A stretch of DNA of 64,000 nt, from assembly GCA_027946365.1 (NCBI GenBank), contig JAPEUQ010000013.1, positions 1,280,857 through 1,344,856 on the forward strand, in the 5' to 3' direction. Within the stretch, counting starts at the first letter, position 1. The number at the start of each line of letters is the position of its first letter. Of the stretch, positions 1-9,647 are shown piece after piece. Under the pieces are notes generated by a model, which saw nothing but the letters and a program-made list of their open reading frames with translations, ran no database searches and was not told the origin of the DNA. The translations under genes were made by a program, and so were the position numbers. The stretch comes from Kalmusia sp. IMI 367209. Its lineage: Eukaryota > Ascomycota > Dothideomycetes > Pleosporales > Didymosphaeriaceae.

Positions 1-44
1 ACCATCACCATCGATAGTCATAACACATAGCTCAGAACTCCATC

Positions 45-1955
45 TTAATCCCCCCTCTTGTAAATCGTGCCATTGCCTGTGAAATTCCCCTTCTGCGTCG
101 TAAAACTAGCCGTGTTGCTGAAATTGTCGATCCTACCAAGAAGGATTTCAAGCATGCGGTACGCGACTCCGGGGGTATATCCTGGCAGTTCGTGACCAGC
201 TAGATGTGCGGTGTAGAAGGTCAAGCCACGCTCCGAAGACCAGACACCCTGGACACCTGACCCCGCGAGCGCACCACCGTTATACTCCGGATGGTACGGA
301 GCGTATAGTGGCGTGCTGGGATACTTCTGCAAGCCCTGTGCTCCATTCCAGGTCATGTTCTGGATGGCCAGGAGTGTGCCGTTGGTGTTGAGCAACATGT
401 CGAGGTCGCCGGAGCCGATGATGGTGTTGTTTGTGTATTCGATGACGCGCTGGAGGGCGCCGTCGATGGCGGGGCCGGGCGAAGTGTCGGAGCCTCTTTC
501 CGTACCGTTACCAAAGACGTTGACGTCGGTACATTGTTCCCAGTTGGTACCAACGACGGCGTGGAGCGCTTTCTGCACGTCTGTGCGATTGAAGTAGACT
601 TGCGCACCAGGCGGCTGGTAGTCTCCTGTGTTGATTATGCCGAGCTGACTAAAGGGGTGCGGGCAGGTTTCGGTGATGTGGTAAATGTTAAAGCACGGGT
701 TGACCTCAAGGACAGCTTCGTAGAAGTTTTCGAACTGATCGCAGCGGTAGCCGTTCCTACTGGATGGCTCAGGGAGAACGGGAAAGGGTCCTGGGGGTGG
801 AGGAAACTGGAAATATGTATCGAGATATTGAGAGTAGTTGCAATAATCCTGGTGCTCGCGCATCTGATCCATAAAAGTATCATTGAGCGAGATTAGGTTC
901 TGCCAATACTCTACATAAGGCAGAATAACGACTGGGGAACTTGTTAGTATTGCATCCATATGCGGGAGAAAACGACATGCCTTCTTGCTGATTTGTGTCA
1001 TCGCCAATGATGGGATCATTGATGGAAATGCCCTTCAGGTTGAAGTACCTAAAACTCCATTAGGCTGTTGTCTTGATGGGTATTCGACGTGGCAAACTAC
1101 TCACTCTGTGTCGTTGGCACTGATGAAACCATCGGCAATATACGGCACGTAAAATCCTGCATATGATTCTCCAGTAACGTATACACCAAAGTTTTGCATA
1201 TCAAAGGTGGAGATGAAATTTTTCCAGAAGCCACGGAACTCGGCTGCCAGCTCGATCTCATTGGTGATGTTCGGTGTTCCTTGACTGTACCCGACGCCGA
1301 CGGGCTGCTCGATCCAGATCATATTCGTCAGGTTCGTCCACGAATATGGGTTCTGCACCGGAGCGAGGGTCCCAGATTCCCAGGTGAAGGGGCCATTCTC
1401 AGTCAAGAGACCGCTCAAGGAGCTGCATCCTGGGCCGCCGTTGAGCCTATGTGGATTAGCAATGGCTAGCATAGCATAACTGAGCAGGGCAGTCTTACCA
1501 AATCACAACCTCCTTGGGTGTCTCTTCTTGGGTCGAGGGAAAGAACCTATGCTTGTGTGAGCATCGCCTCGTGAACTGCAGGCCAGCACACGTACCAGAA
1601 AAACAATTTGCGAGACTCTTCCGGGTCCTCGGAGATGGGCAACAAGCCAGCATATGACTCTCCAATATCGAAGGGGACCTCTGGGATGCCCGAGCCGTTT
1701 ACAGCAAAGGCTATGAGACGGTTAGTCGTCGAGACGACCAGCAAGCCAAAAATCACTTCACATACGCTGAGTCTTGTTGGTCAAAAACGACGAAGCCCGT
1801 TTCTGCAACTCCGGGTGCTGGAAAGCCTGGCCCGCCGCACGCTTCTCAATTGTGGGCTTGTGCTTGTGAAAGACATTGCGCTTGTGCGGCGAGCTCGCAG
1901 CCCAAGCCGCAGAGGCGCAGAGCAGGGAGCTCAACAAGGACAACGAGAGCTTCAT
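45..1955 (-). CDS. Secreted serine carboxypeptidase (MEROPS S10, carboxypeptidase S1 type)
   Basis: Spliced CDS is complement of 1766-1955, 1596-1710, 1499-1546, 1105-1446, 981-1048 and 45-931, giving 1650 nt and 549 residues with a closed frame. A hydrophobic signal peptide (about residues 1-19) is followed by a Lys/Arg-rich propeptide-like stretch. The oxyanion segment NGGPGCSS lies near residue 120. The nucleophile Ser212 is in GESYAG, the catalytic Asp near 432 is in GDLD, and His501 is in AGHELPGY. Many N-glycosylation sequons (NGT, NFS, NMT) fit a secreted enzyme. Family knowledge: it removes C-terminal residues from peptides at acidic pH, in the vacuole or outside the cell. Introns are 49-56 bp; the fifth (932-980) starts with GC rather than GT. 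The ATG at 1955 is the only start that includes the signal peptide. A TATATA lies about 75 bp upstream. Exact substrate preference cannot be read. Confidence 0.93.
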
Positions 1956-2346
1956 GTTGCAATTGACGAGACGGAAGCAAGCAACGGCTGGTCAGGAAAA
2001 GAAAGGAGTACTTTGGGTCTCTGCGCCGTATATAAAAATTTCCAGCATGACGGCATCATCGCGCAGCATGAAGCTCTTTACCAGGAACAGCAGGTGATTC
2101 TGGCTGAATTGCGCCAGAGACCAGCGTCCGGGGATGAGCTGGGCCGCTAGGTAAGCAGCCGAGCAGGGCGCAGATACGAGTGGTTGTTGAGTATTCCCGT
2201 TTATCGCGTGCCCGACTAGCGGACGGGGGGTTCGACGGGCAGGGCTGTGTAGCCATCGTAATGACAATCGTCTTGCCCATGGTCCGTCCGGCGGCCGCGT
2301 CTCCATTTGCGAGGACTGGAAAGCAGCGTCCCGTGACGTCAACCAG

Positions 2347-2385
2347 GCACGAGCAGGAGCAGGAGCACGAGCACGAGCACGAGCG
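2347..2385. repeat. GAGCAG/GAGCAC simple repeat
   Basis: Short imperfect hexanucleotide tandem repeat of GAGCAG and GAGCAC units in the intergenic DNA upstream of the carboxypeptidase. Confidence 0.8.
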
Positions 2386-2615
2386 AGGGTCGGGAGAGTC
2401 GGAAATGGCGGCATGGGGAACGAAGGCTGGTCCAGGGGAGCTCCGAGCTTGCAGACATCAAGCACGCCTAAGCCTCGGTTGGGAGCTTATCGAAGCTTGG
2501 TTGTTGCCGCAGTGGAGTTGCTGCACGCAATAGGCAGGTGCCCACCGATCAATGGCATCACGAAATAGCGCACGAGCTGTATATGGCAGTACACTGCGGT
2601 GGCTGGATGTGTTCT

Positions 2616-2646
2616 TGGTGGTAGTGGTGGTGGTGGTGGTGGTGGT
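2616..2646. repeat. GGT trinucleotide microsatellite
   Basis: About ten GGT units with one GTA interruption. It generates artificial His or Val runs in the overlapping open frames. Confidence 0.85.
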
Positions 2647-3325
2647 CTCGCGACGGGCGGACGAAGAGCCGCCTTGGTACGCTCGTGCTTGAGCCCGTGG
2701 CCTTGACGTGAGCGTGGGAAATCAGGTTGTCCTTGGGCATGCGCAGGTGTAGTAGACAAGGTCTGCTTCTGCAACATGCTGCAACTCTGGCGAGCCTGGA
2801 TCCTACTCTTGGGTTCCCATCTCCCTGCAGTCTTGAGAGAGTCACTTTGCCGGGCGTGATCAGCATGGCGGCGAACGTCAGCACCGTATCCGAGTAAAGA
2901 ACGGATGAGCGAATGGGTGAATGAATAAAGAAATAAAGAGACGTCCATCGAATAAATCTCTTCAAGCACTCTGCACCACCACGGTCGCTCATTCATTCGG
3001 TCACGTGGACCCAACGCCACCTGCCACACCACCAACCACTAACATGCGCCACAGCCTCAGCTACCACGTATTGTACAACGCGAGGAAAGCGAATACACGA
3101 GCAATGCTACCATTGTAACGTGCTACGGCGGACCAATCAGCCGACCAAACTCGGCTTACGCGGCATGCACAGCCGCAACACCTGAGGCATCCATCGCGTG
3201 TCGAGCCAGCCATACAAAGGGTGTACCGGACCCGCTGCCCCGTTGCGCACGCCTTCCTTCGCAAATCCCACGGTACCAATACATGCTACATTGTCGACAT
3301 CGATAACAGTACAAAGTGTATCGCC

Positions 3326-3820
3326 ATGCCCGACTTCTTCAAGCGAACCGAAAGCCTGGGCGGAGCCATGCAGCCCCCGACCCCACAAGAAGCCGCCCCC
3401 GCCTACGACGACGTAATCCATCTTCATGGTCAGCCCGCCAACAACTTCGCTTCCTCCTCATCAGGCGTAAGCATTCCGCTGCTCTCCTACCTGATCAATA
3501 CTCACATACCCGTCTAGTATGCCTCTATCCCGCAAAATGACATTGAGAATGACGCGCCGGCCCACAACCACACAGCGTCCACCCCTGTCCCACAAGAGAC
3601 CCTTGCGCAGACCATCGCCGGCGTGTTCCGCCCGAAGCCGCATGTCCACTGCGAAGAATGCGACAAGCAAGCCGAGCGGCGCGAGCGCAGGGCTGCAGAG
3701 CGACATTGCTGTGCCATGGTGGCGTGGGTCTTCATTGTGCTGTTCATTTGTGGCATGATCTTGGGCATTGTGGTTGCGAACACGGCGGCGGCGAGAGCGA
3801 GGAGGGGTCATCATGACTAA
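3326..3820 (+). CDS. Small single-pass membrane protein of unknown function
   Basis: Two exons, 3326-3466 and 3518-3820, with a phase-0 GT-AG intron of 51 bp, giving 147 residues. The protein begins MPDFFKRTESLGG and continues with a polar Pro/Ser/His-rich N-terminal half. A CEEC pair near residue 95 is followed by an Arg/Glu-rich helix, a CC pair, and then one strong hydrophobic segment (about residues 115-137, rich in Val, Ile and Phe). It ends with a short Arg-rich tail. The polarity suggests a type II or tail-anchor-like topology, which is inference. The vicinal Cys residues next to the membrane could be lipidated or bind metal. An upstream in-frame ATG at 3221 would add 35 residues, but the ATG at 3326 has the better context. 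I do not recognise the family. Confidence 0.75.
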
Positions 3821-4128
3821 CAGGACTCTCGAACCATGTCGCTAGAAGGTGGTTTCGTGTTTGAAGAGTTGCACTCAATAGTCTGGCGTTATCGGATGGA
3901 TAGATACCAACTTGTCGCATGTTTCGCTTTTTTATACTCTTCGCTTCATGCCTCTAATACGAAGCTGCGGTTTCAGTATGTGTAGTAGGTGGTTGCTTCC
4001 CGGCCCCTTGAGCTTTTCACGTACAATGCATACAGCTTCCTCGCCTCTGTTTAGCCAATTTCCCAACAGCTGACACAGCGATCCCTGTGTCACAGTATTG
4101 TAGACGCTAACCAACCCTTAACACCAAC
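3821..4128. other. Convergent 3' intergenic region
   Basis: About 310 bp between the ends of the small membrane-protein gene (+) and the helicase (-). It probably holds both 3' UTRs. I see no other feature. Confidence 0.6.
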
Positions 4129-6493
4129 CTACTCGATGTTAAATCTTTCCCTCAGAAACTCTCTAACCTCCTCATTACAACCCATCTGCGCATTCTCGGG
4201 AAATGATATGACCTTCAGCCCTTCCAGGCTCGTTGCCCTGCTTAGTGCAACGTAGGCCATCCCCTCCTCGAAATTTCGGCTCAAGTCAACTTCTACCTTC
4301 TCGAGAGTCATACCCTGACTCTTGTGTACTGTCATTGCCCACGCAGCCATTAGGGGAATCTGTGTTCGGCTTAAAAGGCTGTACCGGGGGTTGGTGGCGG
4401 GCTCGTCGCCAACCTCGGAGGGGAAACAACTTGGCGTGATTTTGACCGTCATGGCTTGGCCGCGATGGGAAAATCTCACGATAGGCCATTCTCGACGGGG
4501 CGCAGCTTTCATGAATTCAAATATGCGACGCGCACGATACTCCTTGTAGTCACCCTCAAGTGTAAGCTCAATATCTGGCGAATGAGACCTCGTGTAAGCA
4601 CAATCGTCAAGGTGGAGGCATAGGAAGCAGTAAAGCATTGCTCACCAAGTATTTTCTTCTCGTCAGACTCTTGTTCTTCATCCGGTCCCCAGAACTTCTC
4701 GAAACCAACTATCGTGCCCTGTGATCCGTTCACGAGGCCTGATCCTATACTGATATTGGCCAGGAGAACTACGAGCATGCCTTCCTTGAGCTCGAGATGA
4801 GGCTCGTAGCGATGCTCTTTCTGGATTCGCGTTAGCTTGCTAGCTAGCAGTATTCTTAGAGATTGTCGTACTAGTTTCTCCAGCGTGTCTTTGTCGTCCT
4901 TTGCCTTGTAGGTGTAGGACTGAAGATTGCTGTGTGCAGGGTTCCGTTGTTCAAAGTTGTCTACGCAGTGATATACCCGCCGTTCGGTCTTTAGTTTCTT
5001 GAATTCGATGTCGTTTATCCTCTTCACATCTGCCTTCAGCGGGAATAATTTGACGGCTTTTTCAATGCTCGGCTTCTCCTGGCAAAGAGTATTGAGCTCA
5101 TCTATGATCAATGGCTTGCCAAGGCGTAACTTCTGCAGTATCTCTATGAAAGCTTGGTCTCTCTGCCGAAAAACTTTCTCCAGGTTGACATGTTCAAAAT
5201 TGGACTCCTATTTAAAGTTAGAAGCCAGAGCAATCCTAGCTGCCCTATACCAAAGAAGCTCACCTTCCATGCTTCACTTTGGAAAGCCCACTTGTCTTCA
5301 TCCTCGTAAATCTTGTTGCACTGAAGACACTCATATGCCGACTTTCTAGCCTTCTCGATTAGGTTCTTGCCACAATCAATGCAAGTTCTAAATGGGTTCA
5401 CAGGAGGAAGCTGGCAGAAATCCCCTGTGACAACCACCTGGGCGCCACCGAAGGCTTTCTCATTTTGTCGAATCTCCTTCATGATAACATTCAGCCTCTC
5501 CAAATGATGATTTTCGACCATACTAATCTCATCAATGACAAGGACATCGGTCTTCTGAAGACGTCTCTTGACCGTTCTTTTCCAAGCATCCTTCTTCAAT
5601 TGTGTTAGAGAATTCTTCATGCTGTCCGGTGTCCACCCAGCATATGACCATGTTGTCTGACCGTTGATATCCAAGGCAGCCCGACCCGTGGGGGCGACAA
5701 CGTTCACCTTTAGGCCCATGTCAGCAAGGCGATGTCTGAATGCCTTCAATACCCTAGATTTTCCGACGCCCGCAGAGCCGGTGTAGAAGACATTTCTTCT
5801 CTTGTCGACTACGAGATCGACTAATCGAGCCTGCTCAGTAGACAGAGGGGGCCCGTAAAAGGGCGTCGTTCCGGGTGCATGCTGGTCCAATACAAATGGC
5901 GCCGATGCAAGCTTGATAGAGGAACGCGCGTCCCGCTGTCCGAGTGATTCAAAGTTTTGATCCAACGGTGTGAAGTCAGATTTGTTATCTAAACCTGCCG
6001 AATGTGATGTTTGCGGGTACTGATATCGGCGACGCTGAGCTAGCTGAGGTGCATGTAGGATCGGAGACAAGCTCGTATCACGTTTGAGGCTTTCTAGAAG
6101 AACTGAACTCGACTCGGACTTGACTTGTGGAGACGGAGCGTGCGGCTGCCAGGCCGGCGTCATCTCTTGATGAGGGTTTCCAGATGCCAGCGCGGGATAC
6201 CTTTGCTTCTGCTCAATATACCAACGCGATGCTTCGCCCGAATCTTTGAACCCCCGTTGCTTAACCTCTCCACATCTCTCTATCCATTGTCGTGCAACGT
6301 CCCAGCCCGTGTGGTGAATTCCAGGATTCGGCCCGCCCCAGACGGCATAGTATTTCGTTTTGTTCTGAGTGTGCCCTTTGCATATGTGCGCTTCCTCCGT
6401 CTCGCATCGACCATCGGCTGTTCTCTGCCGCTTGCTCAATTCGGCGGCCGGTGCATCGTTAGGTCGCTTCTTGAACGATGCACTGGTCACCAT
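4129..6493 (-). CDS. PIF1-family DNA helicase with N-terminal RNase H1-like hybrid-binding domain
   Basis: Complement of 5264-6493, 4646-5207 and 4129-4574, with GT-AG introns of 56 and 71 bp; 745 residues. Residues about 47-96 (KYYAVWGGPNPGIHHTGW onward) match the Cauli_VI/RNase H1 N-terminal fold that binds RNA-DNA hybrids. After a disordered linker comes the SF1 PIF1 core. Walker A is GSAGVGKS (239-246), followed by APTGRAA, Walker B IDEIS (320-324), TGDFCQLPP, an NGSQGTIVGF segment, HKSQGMTL and YVALSRA. Two CxxC pairs (371-374 and 389-392) form a probable zinc-ribbon insert. PIF1 helicases unwind 5'-3', including G-quadruplexes and RNA-DNA hybrids, in the nucleus and mitochondria. The longer open frame upstream starts with TTG; the ATG at 6493 has good context. 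No Rep domain is present, so this is not a Helitron protein. Confidence 0.9.
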
Positions 6494-7253
6494 GGGAAAT
6501 GCGCGGCAGACACAGGGCGCGATGGTTAGCTCGGCAAAGAAACGACGCGCAAGCAAGAGCGAGAGTGTTTTGTCTCGCTATCGAGCGGATGGACAGTCGT
6601 ATCACACGAGAAGCCGTCGTGCGTCTCCCCGACACCTTACTTGCCCGTGCCAAGCCCCGCTAGCAAGCGCCACGCCAGCCACACCCGTGTCATGGTTCTT
6701 CCCCTCCACCTGTTCATGCACCCCATGTACGGTGGAAGCTTGAGCTTCCCCAAACGTGATATTCACGTATTCTCCATGCTCCGGCGTCCATCTACCTACC
6801 TTGCAAAGCCAAGGTTACCCTTAAGTGTGTCTAGATTGCACCCGCCTAAAGGTATACGGTACCTTTGTATTGCTGCTAGTTGGCCATCAAGTAAGCAGCA
6901 ATGTGCCGAACCTCACTCTACTTCTTACTGAAGAGCACTTCGTATCCCGGCCGCTGGTATGCCTGGATCATGGGTCCGCGGATGCACGGCAATATACCAT
7001 TGCACGATTCCATTTGTCTCTCGCGACATTGCTCTGCCGGATCTTCCTTTCACCGCTCCCATCAGAACCGCTTCGTCCAGAAGAGCACTATGGGCGTAAT
7101 TGGTCTACCATTGTCACAGCCACGAAAATCAAATAATCACCCGCAAGCAAGGAGCCGACCACCCGCCCTATATCCGTGCTTCCATTCTTTAGTCCCTTGT
7201 CACCTCACACTTCGTCCCTAACTTTTCATCTCAACTTCAGCAAACACATCACC
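6494..7253. other. Divergent promoter region
   Basis: About 760 bp shared by the helicase (-) and the LPMO-like gene (+). A CTATATCC near 7168 is a weak TATA-like site roughly 85 bp before the LPMO-like start. Open frames here are not convincing. Confidence 0.55.
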
Positions 7254-7905
7254 ATGTTGCTTCTATTAACCAGTCTCATTACGCTTGCTCCCGCGGTTCT
7301 ATCCCATGGCATCATCACCACACCGCCCTCTCGCGCCATCGGCAGCGCCATAACCACCGCCTGCGGCCAAGGCATCACCTCCGCCATCAAAGCCGACAAC
7401 ACCTCCTATGTTGAGCAGCTTACCAAGATCGGCGCCAGCTCCGCGGCCTGCAATCTCTATCTCTGCAAGGGCCTCCAATTCGCTGACAACGCCGCCAACG
7501 TACAGACGTGGAAGGCCGGCGATGTCGTCCCTATCAAGATCTGGCTGCGTATCCCGCACGAGGGCATCGCGAACGTCAGTGTAGTCGAGACAAAGAGTAA
7601 CAAGGTCTTGGGCGATTACTTGAAGCTGTGGACGAAGGGGTATGCGCCCGGGAAGACCGAGAAGGATGTCCCGATTGAGCAGAAGGAGTTCAGTGTTACG
7701 GTGCCGAGTGGGTTAGAGGCTGCTTGTGCCAATGCGGGCGATTGTGTAAGTCATAATGACTGTCATATGTTCTCTTGTTTGCTGATTTGGGGCACAGGTC
7801 CTTCAATGGTGGTGGCTCGGTACCGCCGCGAAACAGACTTACGAATCTTGCGTCGACTTCAAGATTGCTGCGCCTGCATACCAGGAACGTGCTTTCATTG
7901 CTTGA
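7254..7905 (+). CDS. Secreted LPMO-like copper protein (AA16/chitin-binding type 4-like)
   Basis: Two exons, 7254-7745 and 7798-7905, with a phase-0 GT-AG intron of 52 bp; 199 residues. A 17-residue signal peptide ends in VLS and leaves His18 as the mature N-terminus (HGIITTPPSRAIG). His102 in LRIPHEG is the likely partner for the copper histidine brace, and Phe185 in CVDF is a plausible axial residue. Paired Cys residues (CNLYLCKG, DCVLQWWW, YESC) fit disulphides. Family knowledge: lytic polysaccharide monooxygenases use copper and peroxide or oxygen to cut crystalline polysaccharides. My assignment to the AA16-like group rests on remembered motif wording and is tentative. There is no C-terminal binding module or GPI tail. 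The start has an accATG context. Without the intron the frame runs on into noise. Confidence 0.82.
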
Positions 7906-8361
7906 TACATAGACAACAGAGTAGACACGTGCGAACTCATGGCAAGCCACAGGTATCCAGCGTTAACTATAATCAATGCCACTGCTTTGCTTCATCGGGC
8001 GTACCACTAGCTCTCATTGTCTGCTGTTTTTCTTACCAAAAAGGAAAAAACTTGAAGTAAGATTTTCCATCTTGTGTATTTTCCCCGGGGATTGCCTCGG
8101 TCAGGTCCAATATATTTGAAGCCCAAGCGACGAATCGCACGCATGCCGATCCGAGCGATGTACACGACCCTCATTTAAAGCAATTTACTCAACATCGTCC
8201 CACGCACACAATTCCAAATCACAGAAATGCAGGGGAATATGCGGCAAAAGCTTATCCCGACACCAGTACCCAGTCACCATCGACGGGCGATACAACACTG
8301 TTGTCCCTTGCGTGTGCTACCCAATGCAGACCCCCTGCGTTTCCCCTCTCTTCTCCCGATC
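7906..8361. other. Convergent 3' intergenic region
   Basis: About 455 bp between the LPMO-like gene (+) and the small monooxygenase-fold gene (-). It probably holds both 3' UTRs; I see no RNA gene or repeat. Confidence 0.55.
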
Positions 8362-8913
8362 TTAAACAGTATCATTGTACATGCTCGCCACGCTAGTGTC
8401 CCCCCTCGCATCCTCGTGATAATGCGCTCCCGCCGCACTCACACTCGTATCCAGCTCCTCGAACCTCCTCAGGTCCATCGGTTTGTCTAGCAACGGATTG
8501 ACATACGGATCGAATGTTTTCCAGTAGGGATTCTGCATTCACACGTTAGAACAAATACCATCTTGCATATGCCCTTTCCGTTCATTGTGACAGGGGGCGT
8601 TCATACCTCAAGGTGATATTTCTGGCTCTACCAATGTCACGTGTCAGCATACTCTTTTCAATCCCTCACCACTATCCTCTCCCTCTCCAGTCTCGAAATA
8701 ATCACGACTCGAGCATATACATACAGATTCTTTCAAATACCTCTCCACAATGGTAAATTTTCTTTTCTCCCCTACATCCTGCATCACGAACCAGCTCAGC
8801 GTCTCGTGATCTTTGCTGTACACCACGCTCGCTTCGACAAGCTTGGCTTTGAGCTTCGAGATGGACGCCTCATCATCTTTGGCATAGAGGTGCACGACGA
8901 TTGTGTAGACCAT
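8362..8913 (-). CDS. Small ABM/dimeric alpha-beta barrel protein (putative quinol monooxygenase-like)
   Basis: Three exons, complement of 8725-8913, 8607-8627 and 8362-8532, all phase 0, with introns of 97 and 74 bp; 126 residues. The middle exon is only 21 nt (SQKYHLE). The joined protein has the pattern of the antibiotic-biosynthesis-monooxygenase fold. MVYTIVVHLYAK forms the first strand, then a helix (SISKLKAKLVEAS), the ETLSWFVMQD strand, FTIVERYLKES, and the conserved His helix HLENPYWKTFDPYVNPLL. An acidic tail follows. Members are small dimeric enzymes acting on quinones or polyketide-like substrates, or stress-related proteins without known activity; the substrate here is unknown. 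The ATG at 8913 matches the usual start just before the first strand. Confidence 0.8.
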
Positions 8914-9647
8914 ATTGCCTCCTCCGGTCAAGGGCTTTGGAAATGGACTATGGTGGTATGGGATAGGATGGGCGCGGGTAGGAGACAAGGACTAGAGACG
9001 GGAATGGACTAAGTACTCAATTACCAAGTGATAGTAGTAGGAAGATAAAGCGGGGGGAATAACATATATACGAGAAGTTGGTTCAAAGGGTTGTGAGGGG
9101 TATGCACATTTTGGGGTCATTTTTTCTTCATCGTGCTAAGACCGTGACGTAACCTCACGGCAGCCCCGCAGCGTCTCCGCAAAGCACCACAAAAATAAGC
9201 AATCTTCAAGCCTACCTTACACTTGTACGTGTGCTAATGCTTGACAGAAGCTTTTCAAGGTAAGCCCGTCCCTCGTGATATTCTAGAAGTCACTGTCAAC
9301 CGAGCCTGAGCTTGAAAGGTCATACTTACATATGAATAATGAGCAACAAATGCACGATGTGACTAGTGAAACAACCAATGTACGCTCCGTTGCAATGACC
9401 AGATCAAATAAATCTATCTAGCCCTATTCTTTTGGAATTTCTAACCCTAGGATCTGTCGTCGGAAACACATCGCGGCGTTACAAAAGCAAGCAAGGTCGC
9501 TCGATACTCAACTCCACCCAGAGAAAGAAAGCATTACATAATGATATCCTGTACACCACCATCAATGCCGTAATAAACAGCCAGCCAATTAGGCACAAAA
9601 ACGAGGAGGAAAATCCATATTTTACAGTCAGCCTGATGTAGAGCAGC
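8914..9647. other. Intergenic region upstream of the ABM gene and downstream of ACC1
   Basis: About 730 bp. The left part is the probable promoter of the ABM-fold gene, and the right part is the ACC1 3' UTR. I see no gene. Confidence 0.55.

Larger units (their letters stand above)
1956..3325. other. Intergenic region between divergent genes
   Basis: Upstream DNA of the carboxypeptidase (-) and of the small membrane-protein gene (+). A TATATA at 2029-2034 is a plausible core promoter element for the carboxypeptidase. The open frames here, on both strands, are low in complexity (Arg, His and Pro runs from simple repeats) and I do not accept them as genes. Confidence 0.6.

Noticed and set aside
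2487..3035. Minus-strand open frames of 144-182 codons rich in His, Pro and Arg
   Set aside because: They run through the GGT microsatellite and show no domain, splice logic or ATG context; they look like by-products of GC-rich intergenic DNA.
6494..6556. N-terminal extension of the helicase that could look like a mitochondrial leader
   Set aside because: The extended frame begins with TTG; the first ATG with good context is at 6493.
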